DNA of 64,000 bases, taken from NCBI RefSeq assembly GCF_032452875.1, contig NC_083876.1, positions 3,782,001 through 3,846,000 on the forward strand, read 5' to 3'. This document shows positions 10,468-21,429 of this stretch, piece after piece; the first letter of the stretch is position 1; every line of letters begins with the position of its first letter. A program made the position numbers and the translations under genes. This stretch comes from Bos javanicus. Taxonomy: Eukaryota > Chordata > Mammalia > Artiodactyla > Bovidae. A model generated the notes under the pieces. The model did not search any database and was not told the origin of the DNA. It saw only the letters and a program-made list of their open reading frames with translations.

Positions 10468-11940
10468 TATCACTACGAACAAAGCTAGTGGAGGTGATGG
10501 AATTCCAGTTGAGTTATTTCAAATCCTGAAAGATGATGCTGTGAAAGTGCTGCACTCAATATGCCAGCAAATTTGGAAAACTCAGCAGTGGCCACAGGAC
10601 TGGAAAAGGTCAGTTTTCATTCCAATCCCAAAGAAAGGCAGTGCCAAAGAATGCTCAAACTACTGCACAGTTGCACTCATCTCACACGCTAGAAAAGTAA
10701 TGCTCAAAATTCTCCAAGCCAGGCTTCAGCAATATGTGAACCGTGAACTTCCTGAAGTTCAAGCTGGTTTTAGAAAAGGCAGAGGAACCAGAGATCAAAT
10801 TGCCAACATCGCTGGATCATGGAAAAAGCAAGCGAGTTCCAGAAAAACATCTATTTCTGCTTTATTGACTATCCCAAAGCCTTTGACTGTGTGCATCACA
10901 ATAAACTGTGGAAAATTCTGAAAGAGATGCAAATACCAGACCACCTGACCTGCCTCTTGAGAAATTTGTATGCAGGTCAGGAAGCAACAGTTAGAACTGG
11001 ACATGGAACAACAGACTACTTCCAAGTAGGAAAAGGAATACATCCAGGCTGTCTATTGTCACCCTCCTTATTTAACTTATATGCAGAGTACATCATGAGA
11101 AACGCTGGACTGCAAGAAGCACAAGCTGGAATCAAGATTGCCAGGATAAATATCAATAACCTCAGATATGCAGATGACACCACCCTTACGATAGAAAGTG
11201 AAGAGGAACTAAAAAGCCTCTTGATGAAAGTGAAAGTGGAGAGTGAAAAGTTGGCTTAAAGCTCAACATTCAGAAAACGAAGATCATGGCATCTGGTGCC
11301 ATCACTTCATGGGAAATAGATGGGGAAACAGTGGAAACAGTGTCAGACTTTATTTTGGGGGGCTCCAAAATCACTGCAGATGGTGACTGCAGCCATGAAA
11401 TTAAAAGACACTTACTCCTTGGAAGGAAATGTATGACCAACCTAGATAGCATATTGAAAAGCAGAGACATTACTTTGCCAACAAAGGTTCGTCTAGTCAA
11501 GGCTATGGTTTTTCCTGTGGTCATGTATGGATGTGAGAGTTGGACTGTGAAGAAGGCTGAGCGCCGAAGAATTGATGCTTTTGAACTGTGGTATTGGAGA
11601 AGACTCTTTAGAGTCCCTTGGACTGCAAGAAGATCCAACCAGTCCATTCGGAAGGAGATCAGCCCCAGGATTTCTTAGGAAGGAATGATGCTAAAGCTGA
11701 AACTCCAGTACTTTGGCCACTTCACGCGAAGATTGACTGATTGGAAAAGACCCTGAGGCTGGGAGGGATTGGGGGCAGGAGGAGAAGGGGACGACAGACG
11801 ATGAGATGGCTGGATAGCATCACTGATTCGATGGATGTAAGTCTGGGTGAACTCCAGGCATTGGTGATGGACAGGGAGGCCTGGTGTGCTGAGATTCATG
11901 GAGTTGCAAAGAGTTGGACACGACTGAGCAACTGAACTGA
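10468..11940 (+). mobile_element. BovB LINE, RT to 3' end
   Basis: A 5'-truncated sense copy begins at the RT entry (AACAAAGCTAGTGGAGGTGA) and ends with GCAACTGAACTGA. Frames 10541-10921, 10819-11259 and 11286-11678 carry RT motif A (CFIDYPKAFDCV), the YADDTTL box and the C-terminal WTVKKAERRRIDAFELW segment. Frameshifts occur near 10815, 11250 and 11680. YADD is retained, but the Asp of VDHNKLW is His (VHHNKLW). Confidence 0.95.
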
Positions 11941-12400
11941 CCTAAAGTAAATTGAAATGTTTTTGGATAATAGAGAGTTTTAACACAACTTCACACAAAA
12001 ATTCCTTTAGTGACCAGAGCCTCTTTTCAGATACTCACCATATTTTTAGAGAAATGGAAATGAAACCTAAATAGGCCCTGGAAGTATGAAGATGTCCATT
12101 ACAGGGGAATGCTCCTCAGAACACAGAGATTAATTATTGGTCATAAAATCTATGGAGGAGATTTGAAGAATGTCACTCATGCTGGGTACTGTGGATGCCA
12201 GGATAGGACACAGGTCAGAGGATCCCGGGGCCCTTGGTGTCACCATTTATCAGGGTTGCTATACCCATATTGGCCAAGGTAGGTTGGACTAGGTGGTGGT
12301 GGGTAGGTGTGAAGCCTAGGTCTAATAGCCACTATATTTATTATTTGTTTTCTATTTGGTCTTCATATTTTTAATTGCCTAGTTAAATTTCTATCATCTA
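11941..12400. other. Unassigned single-copy-looking sequence
   Basis: I recognise no repeat family or reading frame here. Bases 12180-12300 are more GC-rich than their surroundings. Confidence 0.4.
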
Positions 12401-12660
12401 GAATGCAACAACTCCAACTTCAAATGGTGTTCCAACAAGAATTTCAGTTCATCTCACCTGAAGATGAAGACTATTTTTATCCATTGGGCAAGGCTGCATA
12501 CTCCTTCTCCCAATCTTCAGACCCTGAACTGTAAACAATCCTGAGATCTCTATTTCAAACAGATATCAAGGGGATCTGGAAACCCCAGGGGCAATGTCCC
12601 TGCTCAGGTTGAAGCATCCATAGAATATAGACTATAAAAAATTTAAGGGCCCAGACTCCT
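12401..12660 (+). pseudogene. Possible retroviral env 3' remnant
   Basis: Bases 12400-12535 form a short in-frame, Gln-rich stretch just upstream of LTR-like block 2, of the kind found at the end of a gammaretrovirus-like env. It is broken and has no intact domain. A purine-richer segment, AAAAAATTTAAGGG, lies at 12636-12650. This is a tentative identification based mainly on position relative to 12661. Confidence 0.3.
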
Positions 12661-13078
12661 TGAAGGAGAATGTTAGAGTAGGCAGTTAGCTAAATATGAG
12701 TAGAGAAATGGGGTGGAACATGGGATGAGTGATAGTAAATTGTATATCTTGTGAATTCAGGAGTCCTAGGGCAAAGAAAAACAAACCTCCACACTGACAG
12801 AAAAGCATACTTATAATACTTCTTGCAGCAACTGGGGTCCTAGAAGCAGACAAAGAAAGATAAGAAGAGGTGATAATCTCCATCATCTCCATCATACCAA
12901 AGTGCCTTCATTGCAATGAAATGAGTCTTGCAAATAAGAAATATTCATCATATACTGATGCTATAACACTTCCTATAAAGACAAAAATAAAGACAAAAAT
13001 ATATCTTCCCTTTGAGAAGGTGGAGCTGGGATAAAAATCAGGAAATACAATTTTGATCCCCTCCCTCAAAGAACTAAT
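12661..13078 (+). mobile_element. LTR-like block, copy 2 (possible 3' LTR)
   Basis: This is the paralogue of 9245-9720 and also begins TG (TGAAGGAGAATGTTAGAG). Similarity is lost at about 13078, where L1 sequence begins. The stretch 13966-14340, beyond the L1s, could be the remaining LTR 3' part: it ends near CTGTGAATAGTAAGCC, like an LTR polyadenylation zone. I cannot align that part to copy 1. Confidence 0.45.
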
Positions 13079-13965
13079 TAATAGAAAACCAAAACTTGGT
13101 TCTTTGAAAATGCCACAGAGGGTGTGGAAAAAAGAGCCCTTTTGCACTGTTGGTGGGAATGTAATTGATACAGCCACTGTGGATAACATTATAGAGGTTC
13201 CTCTGAAGGCTAAAAATAGAGCTACCATATGATTCAGAAATCCCAATAGTGGGCATATACCCTGATAAAACCATAATTCAAAAAGATGCATGTACTCCAA
13301 TGTTTGTTACAACACTATTTACAATTGTCAGGATATGGAAACAACCTAAATGTTCATCAAGAGATGAGTGGATAAAGAAGACTTAGTACTTATAAACAAT
13401 GGAATATTACGCAGCCACGAAAAGCAATGAAATTGGGTCATTTGTAGTGATGTGGATGAACCCATAGTCTGTCATATCAAGTAAAGTAACTCAGAAAGAG
13501 AAAAACAAATATCATATATCAATGGATATATTTAGAATCTGGAAAAATGGTACTGATGAACTTATTTGTACAGCAGGAATAGAGATACAGATATAGAGAA
13601 TGGACTTGTGGACACAGAGGGGAAAGAGGGGGGTTGGATGAATTGAAAGAGTAGCAATGACATATATACACTACTATGCGTAAAATAATAATAGATATCT
13701 AGTGGTAGTGGGAAGCCACTGTATAGCACAGGGAACTCAGCTCGGCACTCTGTGGTGACCTAGAGGGGTGGGAGGGAGGCTCAAGAGGGAGGGGGTGAAT
13801 GTATACATAAAGCTGTTTCACTTTGTTGTACAGAGAAAAACTAACACACCATTGTAAATAAATTATAGTCAAAAGAAAAGAAGTTGGTTCTTGAAATATC
13901 AATGAAACTAACAAACCCTTATCTACATTGAGAAAGAAAAACAAAAACAAAAACAAAAAAAACAC
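13079..13965 (+). mobile_element. L1 ORF2 fragment split by a second L1
   Basis: The outer pieces 13079-13110 and 13877-13928 both carry the ORF2 text that in the other copies reads AAAAGCTGGTTCTTTGAA, and together they form one short sense fragment. The insert 13111-13866 is another sense L1 (next entry). The fragment ends in an A-rich CAAAA-type simple repeat at 13929-13962. Confidence 0.7.
13111..13866 (+). mobile_element. L1 3' end inserted in L1
   Basis: Starting at GAGGGTGTGGAAAAAAGAGC, this covers the last ORF2 codons and the 3' UTR: TGCACTGTTGGTGGGAATGT, the WIKK..YLYTMEYYAA-type block, the GGAACTCAGCTCGGCACTCT segment and an end at ACCATTGTAAATAAATTATA. It is a different, older subfamily from the 17-31 kb copies. 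A direct repeat, ACTTGGTTCTTTGAAA at 13094-13109 versus AGTTGGTTCTTGAAA at 13882-13896, fits its target-site duplication. Confidence 0.8.
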
Positions 13966-14742
13966 ATGATTCATTCAAATGTAAGTGCCTAAAATTAAGC
14001 TTCAGATTACCAAGACAAGCATTTCAAAGACGTCCATCCTAAACAAACATATTGCCAGTTGCATGATACAGTTACTATTAAGACAATCAGATAATAAACC
14101 AGGCTACCTGACCTCTGATATTTTCCTCTTAGGATGCTCTGGATAACTTTAGTAGGTGACCACCTGAGTGACCAAATTTCCCCTTCCTTTGCTCTAATTC
14201 CCATTCTCTTGTTTTAAATTCCTAGGCACCTGGCCCTACCCTAATGAAGGTAGTTCCTTGTCCACTTTCCTTCCCTCTCTCGACCTGGAGATTTCCCTAT
14301 GTGTCCTTTGGGCTAATCCTCCAGAATCTGTGAATAGTAAGCCTTTTTTTTTTTTCCAAAGTTCCCTAATGGATGTTGCTGAGGTACATCATGAAACCAT
14401 GATATAAACCACAAGAGCTGATCTGGACACAGAAAGGGCTCTTGTTTGGGAGATGTCTGTTGGGGGGACCACAGGTGGAATGGGCCCAAGTGGCTTCCAT
14501 GGGCATTTATTGCTGATAGCATCACTGTCAATAGACTGAGAGCAACATAATACCCATGTGCTCGCACATGTGTCAAAAATAAGGAATAAAATAGGTGGAA
14601 TGACTTCTGAAATTGCAGATGAAAAGAAGGACTATAAGGATAGACTATGTACAATTGTATGCCGATAAATTAGTTAGCATTTTTAGAAGAAAAGGACAGA
14701 TTTCTATTGTCATAAGTTACCAAGACTCAGTTCAAGAGGACA
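13966..14742. other. Unassigned sequence
   Basis: No gene or confidently named repeat is visible. A T-run of about 13 lies at 14344-14356. The first 380 bp may be the rest of the LTR-like block. Confidence 0.35.
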
Positions 14743-14870
14743 TGTGTGTATGTTAGTCACTCAGTAGTGTCTGATTTTTTGTGACCGCATGGACCATAGC
14801 CAAACAGGCTCCTCTGTCCATGGGATTTTCCAGGCAAGAATACTGGAGTGGGTTGTCATTTTCTTCTCCA
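14743..14870 (-). mobile_element. BOV-A SINE fragment with TSD
   Basis: The plus strand carries the antisense BovB-derived SINE body (CAGGCAAGAATACTGGAGTG). It is flanked by TCAAGAGGACAT at 14731-14742 and TTAAGAGGACAT at 14871-14882, a 12-bp duplication with one mismatch. Confidence 0.85.
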
Positions 14871-15113
14871 TTAAGAGGACATAGTAAGTCTGAATAAATC
14901 TAAAATAAATAAAAATATTGAATTAATATATATTTTTCATTCCTCAAGTAAAAGTCTAATATTAGGTGGCTTTACTGGTAAATTCTACGAAGCAGTTAAA
15001 GAAAAATTACAGCAGTCCTTCAAAAACTCTTCCAGTAAATAGATGAAGAAATATTTCTTAACTTATTCTATTAAGACAGGCTTACCCTGACACCAAAACC
15101 AGACAGACATTAG

Positions 15114-15181
15114 ACACACACACACAATTATCTATTTATCTATCTACCTATCATCTATCTATCTACCTATCTATCACTATC
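15114..15181. repeat. (CA)n and (ATCT)n microsatellite
   Basis: A short CA tract is followed by about 55 bp of imperfect CTAT/ATCT tetranucleotide repeats. Confidence 0.9.
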
Positions 15182-15191
15182 TCTTTTGAGT

Positions 15192-15472
15192 ATGCTACTG
15201 CTACTGCTGCTAAGTCACTTCAGTCGTGTCAGACTCTGTGCACCCCCATAGACGGCAGCCCACTAGGCTCCTCTGTCCCTGGGGATTCTCCAGGCAAGAA
15301 TACTGGAGTGGGTTGCCATTTCCTTCTCCAATGCATGAAAGTGAAAAGTGAAAGTGAAGTCGCTCAGCGGTGCCTGACTCTTAGCCATCCCATGGACTGC
15401 AGCCTACCAGGCTCCTCCGTCCATGGAATTCTCCAGGCAAGAGTACTGGAGCGGGTTGCCATTGCCTTCTCC
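15192..15472 (-). mobile_element. BOV-A2 dimeric SINE
   Basis: Two tandem BOV-A monomers lie in antisense. Each contains CAGGCAAGAATACTGGAGTG or a close variant (near 15289 and 15435), joined by the linker TGAAAGTGAAAAGTGAAAGT at about 15337. The left end has the TGCTACTGCTACTGCTGC tail repeat typical of this family. Confidence 0.93.
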
Positions 15473-15583
15473 AGAAATGACTCACAGTTCACATCAAACA
15501 CAGGAATCAATTTCAGGGAATTGAAGATTTAAATGTGAAAAAATATAACAATAATATAGGGGAATATCTTCCTGAATCTGTGG

Positions 15584-15601
15584 TGTTATATATATATATA
15601 T
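15584..15601. repeat. (TA)n tract
   Basis: A short TA repeat abuts the 5' end of the following L1 fragment. Confidence 0.85.
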
Positions 15602-16080
15602 TACTCAGCCATTAAAAAGAATACATTTGAATCAGTTCTAATGAGGTGGATGAAACTGGAGCCTATTATACAGAGTGAAATAATCCAGAAAGAAAAACAC
15701 CAATACAGTATACTAACGCATATATATGGAATTTAGAAAGATGGTAATGATAACCCTGTATGCGAGACAGCAAAAGAGACACAGATGTATAGAACAGTCT
15801 TTGGACTCTGGGAGAGGGAGAGGGTGGGATGATTTGGGGAAATAGCATTGAAACATGTACAATATCATATATGAAACGAATCGCCAGTCCAGGTTTTATG
15901 CATGATACTGGTTGCTTGGGGCTGGTGCACTGGGACGACCCAGAGGGATGGTACGGGGAGGGAGGAGGGAGGGGGGTTCGGGATGGGGAACACGTGTATA
16001 CCCGTGGTGGATGCATGTTGATGTACAGCAAAACCAATACAATATTGTAAAATAATTAACTGCCAATTAAAATAAATACA
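15602..16080 (+). mobile_element. L1 3' end fragment
   Basis: About 480 bp starts at ACTCAGCCATTAAAAAGAAT and covers the 3' UTR with the G-rich segment GGGAGGGAGGAGGGAGGGGG near 15955, ending TTAAAATAAATA. It has the same subfamily look as the 17-31 kb copies. The minus ORF at 15666-16037 is its antisense and not a gene. Confidence 0.92.
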
Positions 16081-16187
16081 TTTATATTAAATATATATAT
16101 ATTCAACATGATGCAAAATCAGAGCATAAAGGAAATTGTTAATAGATCATACTATATAAAATTAAGTGATTCTTTTCAACAAAAGGG

Positions 16188-16402
16188 ACTTACCTCCCAG
16201 GTGGCTCAGTGGTAAAGAATCCACCTGCCAATGCAGGTGATGCAAAAGACACAGGTTTTATCCCTGGGTAGGGAAGATTCCCTAGAGGAAGAAATGGCAA
16301 CCCAGTTTTGTATTCTTGCCTGGATAATCCCATGGACAGAGGAGCCTGGTGGGCTACATTCTGTGGGGTCACAGAGTTGGACATGACTGAGAGACAGAGC
16401 AC
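16188..16402 (+). mobile_element. Bov-tA SINE
   Basis: A full head and body are present. The A-box-like TGGCTCAGTGGTAAAGAATC lies near 16202, the B-box-like GGTTTTATCCC near 16253, then the BovB-derived body ending GACATGACTGAGAGACAGAG. The promoter is of RNA polymerase III type 2; the B box deviates from GGTTCGATCCC, so activity is doubtful. Confidence 0.92.
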
Positions 16403-16784
16403 ACATGCATGTTCAGCTAAAACACTACTAAGAAGGTCCAATATTAAGCTGCAGTGTGCAAGAATATATTTGCAACAAAAATTGATAAACATATTTTATC
16501 CAGAATATATAAATAATTTTTAGCAAGTGCACATACCAACAAGGCCCTGTGTGAGTTTTGGGGTCATAGATGGAAAAAATAAAAACATAAATGTGGTCCA
16601 AATCTTGAAAGAGCTTAATTCAACCAGGAAGATAAACCCAACCATTTACTGCATCATTTTAAAAAGTGTTAATTATTTGTAGAGATTAAGAGGACTTGGT
16701 TCCTCACCTAAACACAAGAATAATTGTTTTCTTGAAGGGCTCTTGTTTGTCAACATGTGAATCATCATGTCATTTATGCTTTCA
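16403..16784. other. Unassigned sequence
   Basis: No gene or named repeat is recognised. The sequence is AT-rich. Confidence 0.4.
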
Positions 16785-16905
16785 CCAACTACTTATTGAG
16801 TACCTTTTGTATGCCAGCACTCTGCTAGGAATTTGGGGTACATGATGACTAAAAGATACGTCAATCCTTTTCCTCTAAAGGACTCAACATTCCATAAGCA
16901 CATGA
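16785..16905. repeat. Ancient mammalian interspersed repeat remnant
   Basis: The text ACTTATTGAGTACCTTTTGT, ATGCCAGCACTCTGCTAGGA and the following GGGGTACATGATGACTAAAA resemble a very common mammalian repeat consensus (TTATTGAGCACCTACTATGT, then TGCCAGGCACTG). I do not assign it to a family. Confidence 0.5.
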
Positions 16906-17268
16906 ATGCATACATACCTACAGATATGCTTAAAATTAAAAATAATATTCTATGAGAAAAATAAAACACTATCATGTATTTTTTAATAACCTTTTCAACT
17001 GGCACTTTTGGATTCCCATTCTTCTGTCAATCTATATCTTCCCCTTTCTTAGTTAATCCCTGAATTTAGATAGGGTGTTACCCTAACCACAGGCTTCAAC
17101 ATCATTGACACTATCTCAAATCTGAAGGTAAAATACTCATAAATATAATTTAATAAATACAATCATTTTAATTCCATTCTCTTGTCACTGAATGATATAT
17201 ACATGGCTTCTCAACATGATTCTGTTCATTAAGATGATTATAGAAATTTCCAAGTTTATTTATTGACT
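16906..17268. other. Unassigned AT-rich sequence
   Basis: No gene or repeat is recognised. It ends at the duplicated target of the next L1. Confidence 0.4.
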
Positions 17269-17826
17269 TTGAAGAAATGTCTTTTTTTTTTTTTTTAAAC
17301 TTTACATAATTGTATTAGTTTTGCCAAATATCAAAATGAATCCGCCACAGTATACATGTGTTCCCCATCCCGAACCCTCCTCCCTCCCCATACCATCCCT
17401 CTGGGCCGTCCCAGTGCACCAGCCCCAAGCATCCAGCATCATGCATTGAACCTGAACTGGCAACTCATTTCCTACATGATATTTTACATGTTTCATTGCC
17501 ATTCTCCCACATCTTCCCACCCTCTCCCTCTCCCACAGAGTCCATAAGACTGTTCTATACATCAGTGTCTCTTTTGCTGTCTCGTACACCGGGTTATTGT
17601 TACCATCTTTCTAAATTCCATATATATGCGTTAGTATACTGTATTTATGTTTTCCTTCTGGCTTACTTCATCTGTATAATAGGCTCCAGTTTCATCCACC
17701 TCATTAGAACTGATTCAAATGTATTCTTTTTAATGGCTGAGTAATACTCCATTGTGTATATGTACCATAGTTTTCTTATCCATTCATCTGCTGATGGACA
17801 TCTAGGTTGCTTCCACGTCTTGGCTA

Positions 17827-19033
17827 TTATAAACAGTGCTGCGATGAACATTGGAGTACACGTGTCTCTTTCCTTCTGGTTTCCTCAGTGTATATACCCA
17901 GCAGTGGGATTGCTGGATCATAAGGCAGTTCTATTTCCAGTTTTTTAAGGAATCTCCACACTGTTCTCCATAGTGGCTGTACTAGTTTGCATTCCCACCA
18001 ACAGTGTAAGAGGGTTCCCTTTTCTCCACACCCTCTCCAGCATTTATTATTTGTAGACTTTTTGATCGCAGCCATTCTGACTGGTGTGAAATGGTACCTC
18101 ATAGTGGTTTTGATTTGCATTTCTCTGATAATGAGTGATGTTGAGCATCTTTTCATGTGTTTGTTAGCCATCTATATGTCTTTTTTGGAGAAATGTCTAT
18201 TTAGTTCTTTGGCCCATTTTTGATTGGGTCGTTTATTTTCTGGAGTTGAGCTGTAGGAGTTGCTTATATATTTTTGAGATTAGTTGTTTGTCGGTTGCTT
18301 CATTTGCTATTATTTTCTCCCATTCTGAAGGCTGTCTTTTCACCTTGCTAATAGTTTCCTTTGATGTGCAGAAGCTTTTAAGGTTAATTAGGTCCCATTT
18401 GTTTATTTTTGCTTTTGTTTCCAATATTCTGGGAGGTGGGTCATAGAGGATCCTGCTGTGATGTATGTTTGAGAGTGTTTTGCCTATGTTCTCCTCTAGG
18501 AGTTTTATAGTTTCTGGTCTTACGTTTAGATCTTTAATCCATTTTGAGTTTATTTTTGTGTATGGTGTTAGAAAGTGGTCCAGTTTCATTCTTTTACAAG
18601 TGGTTGACCAGATTTCCCAGCACCACTTGTTAAAGAGATTGTCTTTAATCCATTGTATATTCTTGCCTCCTTTGTCGAAGATAAGGTGTCCATATGTACG
18701 TGGATTTATCTCTGGGCTTTCTATTTTATTCCATTGATCAATATTTCTGTCTTTGTGCCAGTACCATACTGTCTTGATAACTGTGGCTTTGTAGTAGAGC
18801 CTGAAGTCAGGTAAGTTGATTCCTCCAGTTCCATTCTTCTTTCTCAAGATCGCTTTGGCTATTCGAGGTTTTTTGTATTTCCATACAAATTGTGAAATTA
18901 TTTGTTCTAGCTCTGTGAAGAATACTGTTGGTAGCTTGATAGGGATTGCGTTGAATCTATAAATTGCTTTGGGTAGTATACCATTTTCACTATATTGATT
19001 CTTCCAATCCATGAACATGGTATATTTCTCCAT
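17827..19033 (-). pseudogene. L1 ORF2 C-terminal region, frameshifted
   Basis: Two frames cover the ORF2 C-terminus. 19033-18233 (266 residues) runs from MFMDWKNQYSENG through LPDFRLYYKATVIKTVWYWH to the KQLLQLNSRK segment. 18171-17827 holds the C-terminal Cys-rich motif CWRGCGEKGTLLHCWWEC (C-x3-C-x7-H-x4-C). A frame break near 18230 separates them. In intact L1 this part follows the RT and contributes to RNA binding. Confidence 0.85.
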
Positions 19034-19165
19034 CTATTAGTGTCCTCTTTGATTTCTTTCACCAGTGTTTTATAGTTTTCTATATATAGGTCTTTAGTTT
19101 CTTTAGGTAGATATATTCCTAAGTATTTTATTCTTTCCGTTGCAATGGTGAATGGAATTGTTTCC

Positions 19166-20439
19166 TTAATTTCTTTCTGTTTTCTCATTATTAGTGTATA
19201 GGAATGCAAGGGATTTCTGTGTGTTGATTTTATATCCTGCAACTTTGCTGTAGTCATTGATTATTTCTAGTAATTTTCTGGTGGAGTCTTTAGGGTTTTC
19301 TATGTAGAGGATCATGTCATCTGCAAATAGTGAGAGTTTTACTTCTTCTTTTCCAATTTGGATTCCTTTTATTTCTTTTTCTGCTCTGATTGCTGTGGCC
19401 AAAACTTCCAAAACTATGTTGAATAGTATGGTGAAAGTGGGCACCCTTGTCTTGTTCCTGACTTTAGAGGAAATGCTTTCAATTTTTCACCATTGAGGAT
19501 AATGTTTGCAGTGGGTTTGTCATATATAGCTTTTATTATGTTGAGGTATGTTCCTTCTATTCCTGCTTTCTGGAGAGTTTTTATCATAAATGGATGTTGA
19601 ATTTTGTCAAAGGCTTTCTCTGCATCTATTCAGATAATCATATGGTTTTTATTTTTCAATTTGTTAATGTGGTGTATTACATTGATTGATTTGCGGATAT
19701 TGAAGAATCCTTGCATCCCTGGGATAAAGCCCACTTGATCATGGTGTATGATCTTTTTAATGTGTTGTTGGATTCTGATTGCTAGAATTTTGTTAAGGAT
19801 TTTTGCATCTATGTTCAGCAGTGATATTGGCCTGTAGTTTTCTTTTTTTGTGGGATCTTTGTCAGGTTTTGGTATTAGGGTGATGGTGGCCTCATAGAAT
19901 GAGTTTGGAAGTTTACCTTCCTCTGCAATTTTCTGGAAGAGTTTGAGCAGGATAGGTGTTAGCTCTTCTCTAAATTTTTGGTAGAATTCAGCTGTGAAGC
20001 CGTCTGGACCTGGGCTTTTGTTTGCTGGAAGGTTTTTTATTACAGTTTCAATTTCCGTGCTTGTTATGGGTCTGTTAAGATTTTCTATTTCTTCCTGGTC
20101 CAGTTTTGGAAAGTTGTACTTTTCTATGAATTTGTCCATTTCTTCCACGTTGTCCATTTTATTGGCATATAATTGTTGATAGTAGTCTCTTATGATCCTT
20201 TGTATTTCTGTGTTGTCTGTTGTGATCTCTCCATTTTCGTTTCTAATTTTGTTGATTTGATTTTTCTCCCTTTGTTTCTTGATGAGTCTGGCTAATGGTT
20301 TGTCAATTTTATTTATCCTTTCAAAGAACCAGCTTTTGGTTTTGTTGATTTTTGCTATGGTCTCTTTTGTTTCTTTTGCATTTATTTCTGCTCTAATTTT
20401 TAAGATTTCTTTCCTTCTACTAACCCTGGGGTTCTTCAT
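19166..20439 (-). pseudogene. L1 ORF2 reverse-transcriptase region, frameshifted
   Basis: Frame 20439-19630 (269 residues) carries the segment before the RT, then KSPGPDGFTAEFYQKF, LIPKPDKDPTKKENYRPISL and HHDQVGFIPGMQGFFNI. An in-frame stop follows at about 19627, where the sister copy reads SIDAEKA-type sequence. The catalytic box FADDMILYIENP is intact in the next piece (19444-19166). The endonuclease domain is absent because of 5' truncation. Confidence 0.85.
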
Positions 20440-20456
20440 TTTGAAGAAATGTCTTT

Positions 20457-21212
20457 GTTTGTTGGTTGGTTTGATTAGTCTGTTCTGTTTATAAAAAGAT
20501 TAACATAAAAAATAACTCTTTCCTGTTGTGAACTTTGTATCTCTGGGTGACTCTCAAAAGTGAGTAAGTTTCTGGCGAGATAGTAGGGGTAGGATGGGGA
20601 AGATAAAGGAATTGAGGAATCAACCATTGTGTTGCTGGACTTAGCAACTCTGATAAATGCTTATATCAGTTTCTTTGTAAAGAAATAATGTATTTTCTTT
20701 AATGTTTATGTTCATTCAGTTGATTTCTTACCATGTTTTCAAACAGAAGCATCTACAATGATACACGGTCAAATAAAAATATAAATGGTATCATTTTATT
20801 AAATGAAAGTAATTATTCTTAAACAGATCCTCCCCAAGTATGAACTCTCAAATTAATTTTTGTGGAATAAAAATTTATGGCAAGTATTACAATAATTTAC
20901 GAAAGATAAATTTAGAAGTAAAAAAAGTGTTGCTAGAAATGAAAAAAGTGGAAAACAAAACAATATTGTATTAATTTTTTTAAAAATATGAACATTTGTA
21001 AAAACAATAGATAGATACATACTTGGAATGCATTTAATATGCCAAGTATTTTAATCAATTCAGAATGCCACCATATGAATTAAGATATACAACAGTTTCA
21101 TTACTCAGAAATTTCACTCATTTCCCTTTACAATCAATATGTCAGTTAAGATCCCAATAGCTAAATTGACAAAGCCAAATGACTGCCAATTACATCACTG
21201 TGTTTAAAAAAG
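20457..21212. other. Unassigned sequence
   Basis: No gene or named repeat is visible. It is AT-rich with several short A-runs. Confidence 0.4.
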
Positions 21213-21370
21213 GAGGCTTAGGGAGCTCTTCTCAATGTTCTGTGGCAGCCTGGATGGGAGAGGAGTTCCAGGGAGAATGGATACATGTATACAAATACTT
21301 GAGTCACTTTGCTGTGCACCTGAAAATATCATGATTTTGTTAATATGCTAATCTTCAATATAACATAAAA
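21213..21370 (+). mobile_element. Old L1 3' UTR fragment
   Basis: The order of text (CTCTTCTCAATGTTCTGTGG, CAGCCTGGATGGGAGAGG, ATGTATACAAATACTTGAGT, CACTTTGCTGTGCACCTGAA) parallels the 13.1-13.9 kb L1 3' UTR (CAGCTCGGCACTCTGTGGTG ... TTTCACTTTGTTGTACAGAG). It is diverged and short. Confidence 0.6.
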
Positions 21371-21429
21371 AGTCAAAAAAATTAGGAGGGCATTTTAAAT
21401 CTAATATTATAAATGCCAAGTGAAAACAT

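Larger units (their letters stand above)
17285..20440 (-). mobile_element. L1 LINE, 5'-truncated, with 16-bp TSD
   Basis: An antisense L1 of about 3.16 kb starts with the poly(A) tail (a T-run at 17282-17296), then the 3' UTR and most of ORF2. TTGAAGAAATGTCTTT occurs at 17269-17284 and 20441-20456, an exact 16-bp TSD, so both insertion edges are fixed. L1 text stops at CTTCATT (20440), exactly where the TSD begins; the sister copy at 23026-26377 continues further. Confidence 0.97.

Noticed and set aside
15114..15181. Possible CRISPR-like or regulatory tandem array
   Set aside because: Tetranucleotide microsatellite with no spacers; the genome is mammalian.
15666..16037. 123-codon proline-rich frame
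   Set aside because: Antisense of the G-rich L1 3' UTR; the same text appears at 17358-17744 and 31146-31619.
16188..16402. Possible tRNA gene from A-box and B-box sequences
   Set aside because: The cloverleaf is not complete and the sequence continues into a BovB-derived body; it is a Bov-tA SINE.
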